A stretch of 64,000 bases of DNA, from assembly GCF_009646335.1 (NCBI RefSeq), contig NZ_WJBU01000012.1, positions 62,001 to 126,000 on the forward strand. The letters run 5' to 3'. Of this stretch, positions 62,664 to 64,000 are shown piece by piece. The notes beneath the pieces were generated by a model. It was not told the origin of the DNA and ran no database searches. It worked only from the letters and a program-made list of their open reading frames with translations. Numbering within the stretch: the stretch's first letter is position 1; each line of letters begins with the position of its first letter. The stretch is from Caenimonas koreensis DSM 17982 (GTDB lineage Bacteria; Pseudomonadota; Gammaproteobacteria; Burkholderiales; Burkholderiaceae_C). Both the position numbers and the translations under genes were made by a program.

Positions 62664-63710
62664 CTACTGCAGCAACGCCAGCGCAAATTCCCGGGCGTTG
62701 AAGGTTTCGAGGTCTTCCAGCTTTTCGCCGACCCCGACGAAGTAAACAGGCACCGGCTTTTCCGTGGCAATGGCCGCGATCACGCCGCCCTTGGCCGTGC
62801 CGTCCAGCTTGGTGATGATCAAGCCCGTCAGGCCCAGCGCATCGTCGAAAGCACGCACCTGCGCCAGCGCGTTCTGGCCCGTGTTGCCGTCAATCACCAG
62901 CAGTACCTCGTGCGGGGCCGTGGCATCGGCCTTTTGCACGACGCGCTTGATCTTGCGCAGCTCTTCCATCAGGTGCATCTGCGTGGGCAGGCGGCCGGCG
63001 GTATCGACCAGCACTACGTCCTTGCCGCGCGCCTTGCCCGCGGTCACGGCGTCGAATGTCACGGCGGCCGGATCGCCACCGGCCTGGCTCACGATCTCCA
63101 CCGTATTGCGATCCGCCCAGACGGCGAGCTGTTCGCGTGCCGCCGCACGGAACGTGTCGGCAGCGGCCAGCAACACCGTTGCGCCTTCGTCGGCGAGATG
63201 CTTCGTGAGCTTGCCGATCGAGGTCGTCTTGCCGGCGCCGTTCACGCCCGCCACCATGATGATCGTCGGCTTGAACTCGCCGATCACCAGCGGTTTTTCC
63301 AGCGGCTTGAGCAACTGGGTGAGTGAGTCGATCAGGATGTTCTTGACCTGGACGGGCCGCGTCGCGCCGCTGGCTTGCACCCGGCGCTTGACTTCACCGA
63401 GCAGCTGCTGGGTCGCCTTGACGCCGGTGTCCGCCATCAGCAGCGCACTTTCGAGCTCTTCGTAGAGGTTGTCGTCGATCTGCGCGCCCGTGAACACCTG
63501 CGAAATGCCCGTGCTGGTCTTGCGCAGCCCGGCACTGAGTCGATCAAGCCAGCGCTGCCGCTCGGGCGCGACAGCCTCGGGCACAGGAATCTCCATCGGC
63601 TGCACGAGGGCGGTGCCGATGAGACTGCCGCCCGATGAGGCAGGCACGGGTGCGGGGCTGGATGCAGGTGCCGGCGCAGCCGCCGGCTTTTTCCTGAAGA
63701 AACTGAACAT
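62664..63710 (-). CDS. ftsY: Signal recognition particle receptor FtsY
   Basis: 348 residues. Short A region rich in Ala/Pro, then the N domain (LDRLSAGLRKTSTGISQVF) and the SRP GTPase G domain: MVAGVNGAGKTTSIGKL, AADTFRAAAREQL, LVDTAGRLPTQMHLM, ITKLDGTAKGGVIAAI and the closing YFVGVGEKLEDLETFNAREF. Targets ribosome-nascent chains to SecYEG. The acidic domain of E. coli FtsY is missing, as usual in this group. Divergent from the M16 peptidase gene, 29 bp apart. Confidence 0.97.
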   Translation of the reverse strand: MFSFFRKKPAAAPAPASSPAPVPASSGGSLIGTALVQPMEIPVPEAVAPERQRWLDRLSAGLRKTSTGISQVFTGAQIDDNLYEELESALLMADTGVKATQQLLGEVKRRVQASGATRPVQVKNILIDSLTQLLKPLEKPLVIGEFKPTIIMVAGVNGAGKTTSIGKLTKHLADEGATVLLAAADTFRAAAREQLAVWADRNTVEIVSQAGGDPAAVTFDAVTAGKARGKDVVLVDTAGRLPTQMHLMEELRKIKRVVQKADATAPHEVLLVIDGNTGQNALAQVRAFDDALGLTGLIITKLDGTAKGGVIAAIATEKPVPVYFVGVGEKLEDLETFNAREFALALLQ

Positions 63711-63722
63711 TGGGAGGGTTTC

Positions 63723-63740
63723 TAGAATCAGAGGATTCTA
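63723..63740. promoter_or_regulatory. Palindrome TAGAATC-AGAG-GATTCTA with -10-like boxes on both strands
   Basis: Perfect 7-4-7 inverted repeat between ftsY and the peptidase gene. Each arm reads TAGAAT on one strand, a 5/6 match to the -10 consensus, so it may be a symmetrical divergent promoter. The AGAGGA ribosome site of the peptidase gene lies inside it. Confidence 0.45.
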
Positions 63741-64000
63741 TGAAACAGACCATCATGCACCGGCTACGCGGCTTCTCGCTGCTGTTCGCCCTTTTCATAC
63801 CCCCCGTCCTCGCTCCAATGGCGCTTGCCCAGACGACGGCCCCCGTGCCGAAGACTGACGTCTTCAAGCTCAAGAACGGCTTTACCGTTGTTGTGCAGGC
63901 CGACAAGCGCGCCCCCACCGCCGTCCACATGGTCATGGTGCGTGTGGGGTCGATGGATGAGGTCGATGGCAACACGGGTATCGCGCACATCCTCGAACAC
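63740..64000 (+). CDS. M16-family (insulinase-like) zinc peptidase, 5' part
   Basis: The first 87 codons; the gene runs off the window. Signal peptide (LLFALFIPPVLAPMALAQ), then the M16 N-terminal strand FKLKNGFTVVVQADKRAPTA, VHMVMVRVGSMDE, and at the last codons GIAHILEH, the HxxEH zinc motif with its two His and the catalytic Glu. Periplasmic or outer-membrane-side peptidase, YmxG/PqqL-like. Often followed by a second M16 gene in this group. Confidence 0.92.
   Translation, partial: MKQTIMHRLRGFSLLFALFIPPVLAPMALAQTTAPVPKTDVFKLKNGFTVVVQADKRAPTAVHMVMVRVGSMDEVDGNTGIAHILEH

Overview
The window is a gene-dense, high-GC stretch of a bacterial chromosome, most likely from a betaproteobacterium of the order Burkholderiales, close to Comamonadaceae or relatives. 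The basis is the gene neighbourhoods: thiD-hemL beside a rubredoxin and the pilGHIJ-chpA cluster, yqgE-ruvX-pyrR-pyrB-pyrC'-plsC, a caa3-type cox operon carrying DUF2244, DUF2970 and a 37-residue small protein, a CIRCE site in front of rpoH, a Bug-type solute-binding protein, and GC-rich intergenic repeats typical of that group. No rRNA, CRISPR array, insertion sequence, integrase or prophage was found. One tRNA (Arg, anticodon CCT) is present. No gap between genes exceeds 300 bases.

Layout. (1) 1-14.2 kb is the accessory part: a Tat/lipobox NHL-repeat lipoprotein, a DUF6916-like protein, an acetyltransferase, three tandem paralogues with phage tail-collar domains, and, divergent from them, one 10.5-kb gene for a 3,491-residue RTX/cadherin-repeat surface protein. 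This is the best candidate for a poorly described system. (2) 14.2-16.8 kb: hemL, thiD and a 57-residue rubredoxin. (3) 16.8-26.9 kb: a Pil-Chp chemosensory operon (two response regulators, a CheW-like adaptor, a transducer and a giant hybrid CheA) without visible methylation enzymes. (4) 27-33.1 kb: photolyase, then the yqgE to plsC run with pyrimidine genes, whose dihydroorotase-like member has lost its metal ligands. (5) 33.2-38.6 kb: small ORFan, tRNA-Arg, a moxR / acetyltransferase / CPBP protease / VWA operon, a dihaem cytochrome c, and DUF1841. (6) 38.6-48.9 kb: 3-oxoadipyl-CoA thiolase, a large soluble hybrid histidine kinase, a KefC/KefF pair, a ParA-like ATPase, a MaoC hydratase, trmL, comF and a BioC-like protein. 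(7) 48.9-58.6 kb: the aa3/caa3 cytochrome oxidase genes (subunits II, I and III, copper and haem A assembly, two SCO-type proteins). (8) 58.6-64 kb: a Bug protein, a 7TM-DISM protein with a degenerate GGDEF domain, rpoH under a perfect CIRCE operator, ftsY, and the start of an M16 peptidase gene cut by the window edge.

How the genes work together. The cox block holds most of what is needed to build one terminal oxidase: structural subunits, Cu delivery (CtaG, SCO), haem O/A synthesis (CtaB, CtaA) and SURF1. The Pil-Chp block would control twitching motility through pilus motors encoded elsewhere. The pyr block pairs a catalytic aspartate carbamoyltransferase with an apparently non-catalytic dihydroorotase homologue, the arrangement known from Pseudomonas. 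Several short divergent intergenic regions (18-30 bp) carry -10-like boxes at or next to start codons, which suggests leaderless or near-leaderless transcripts.
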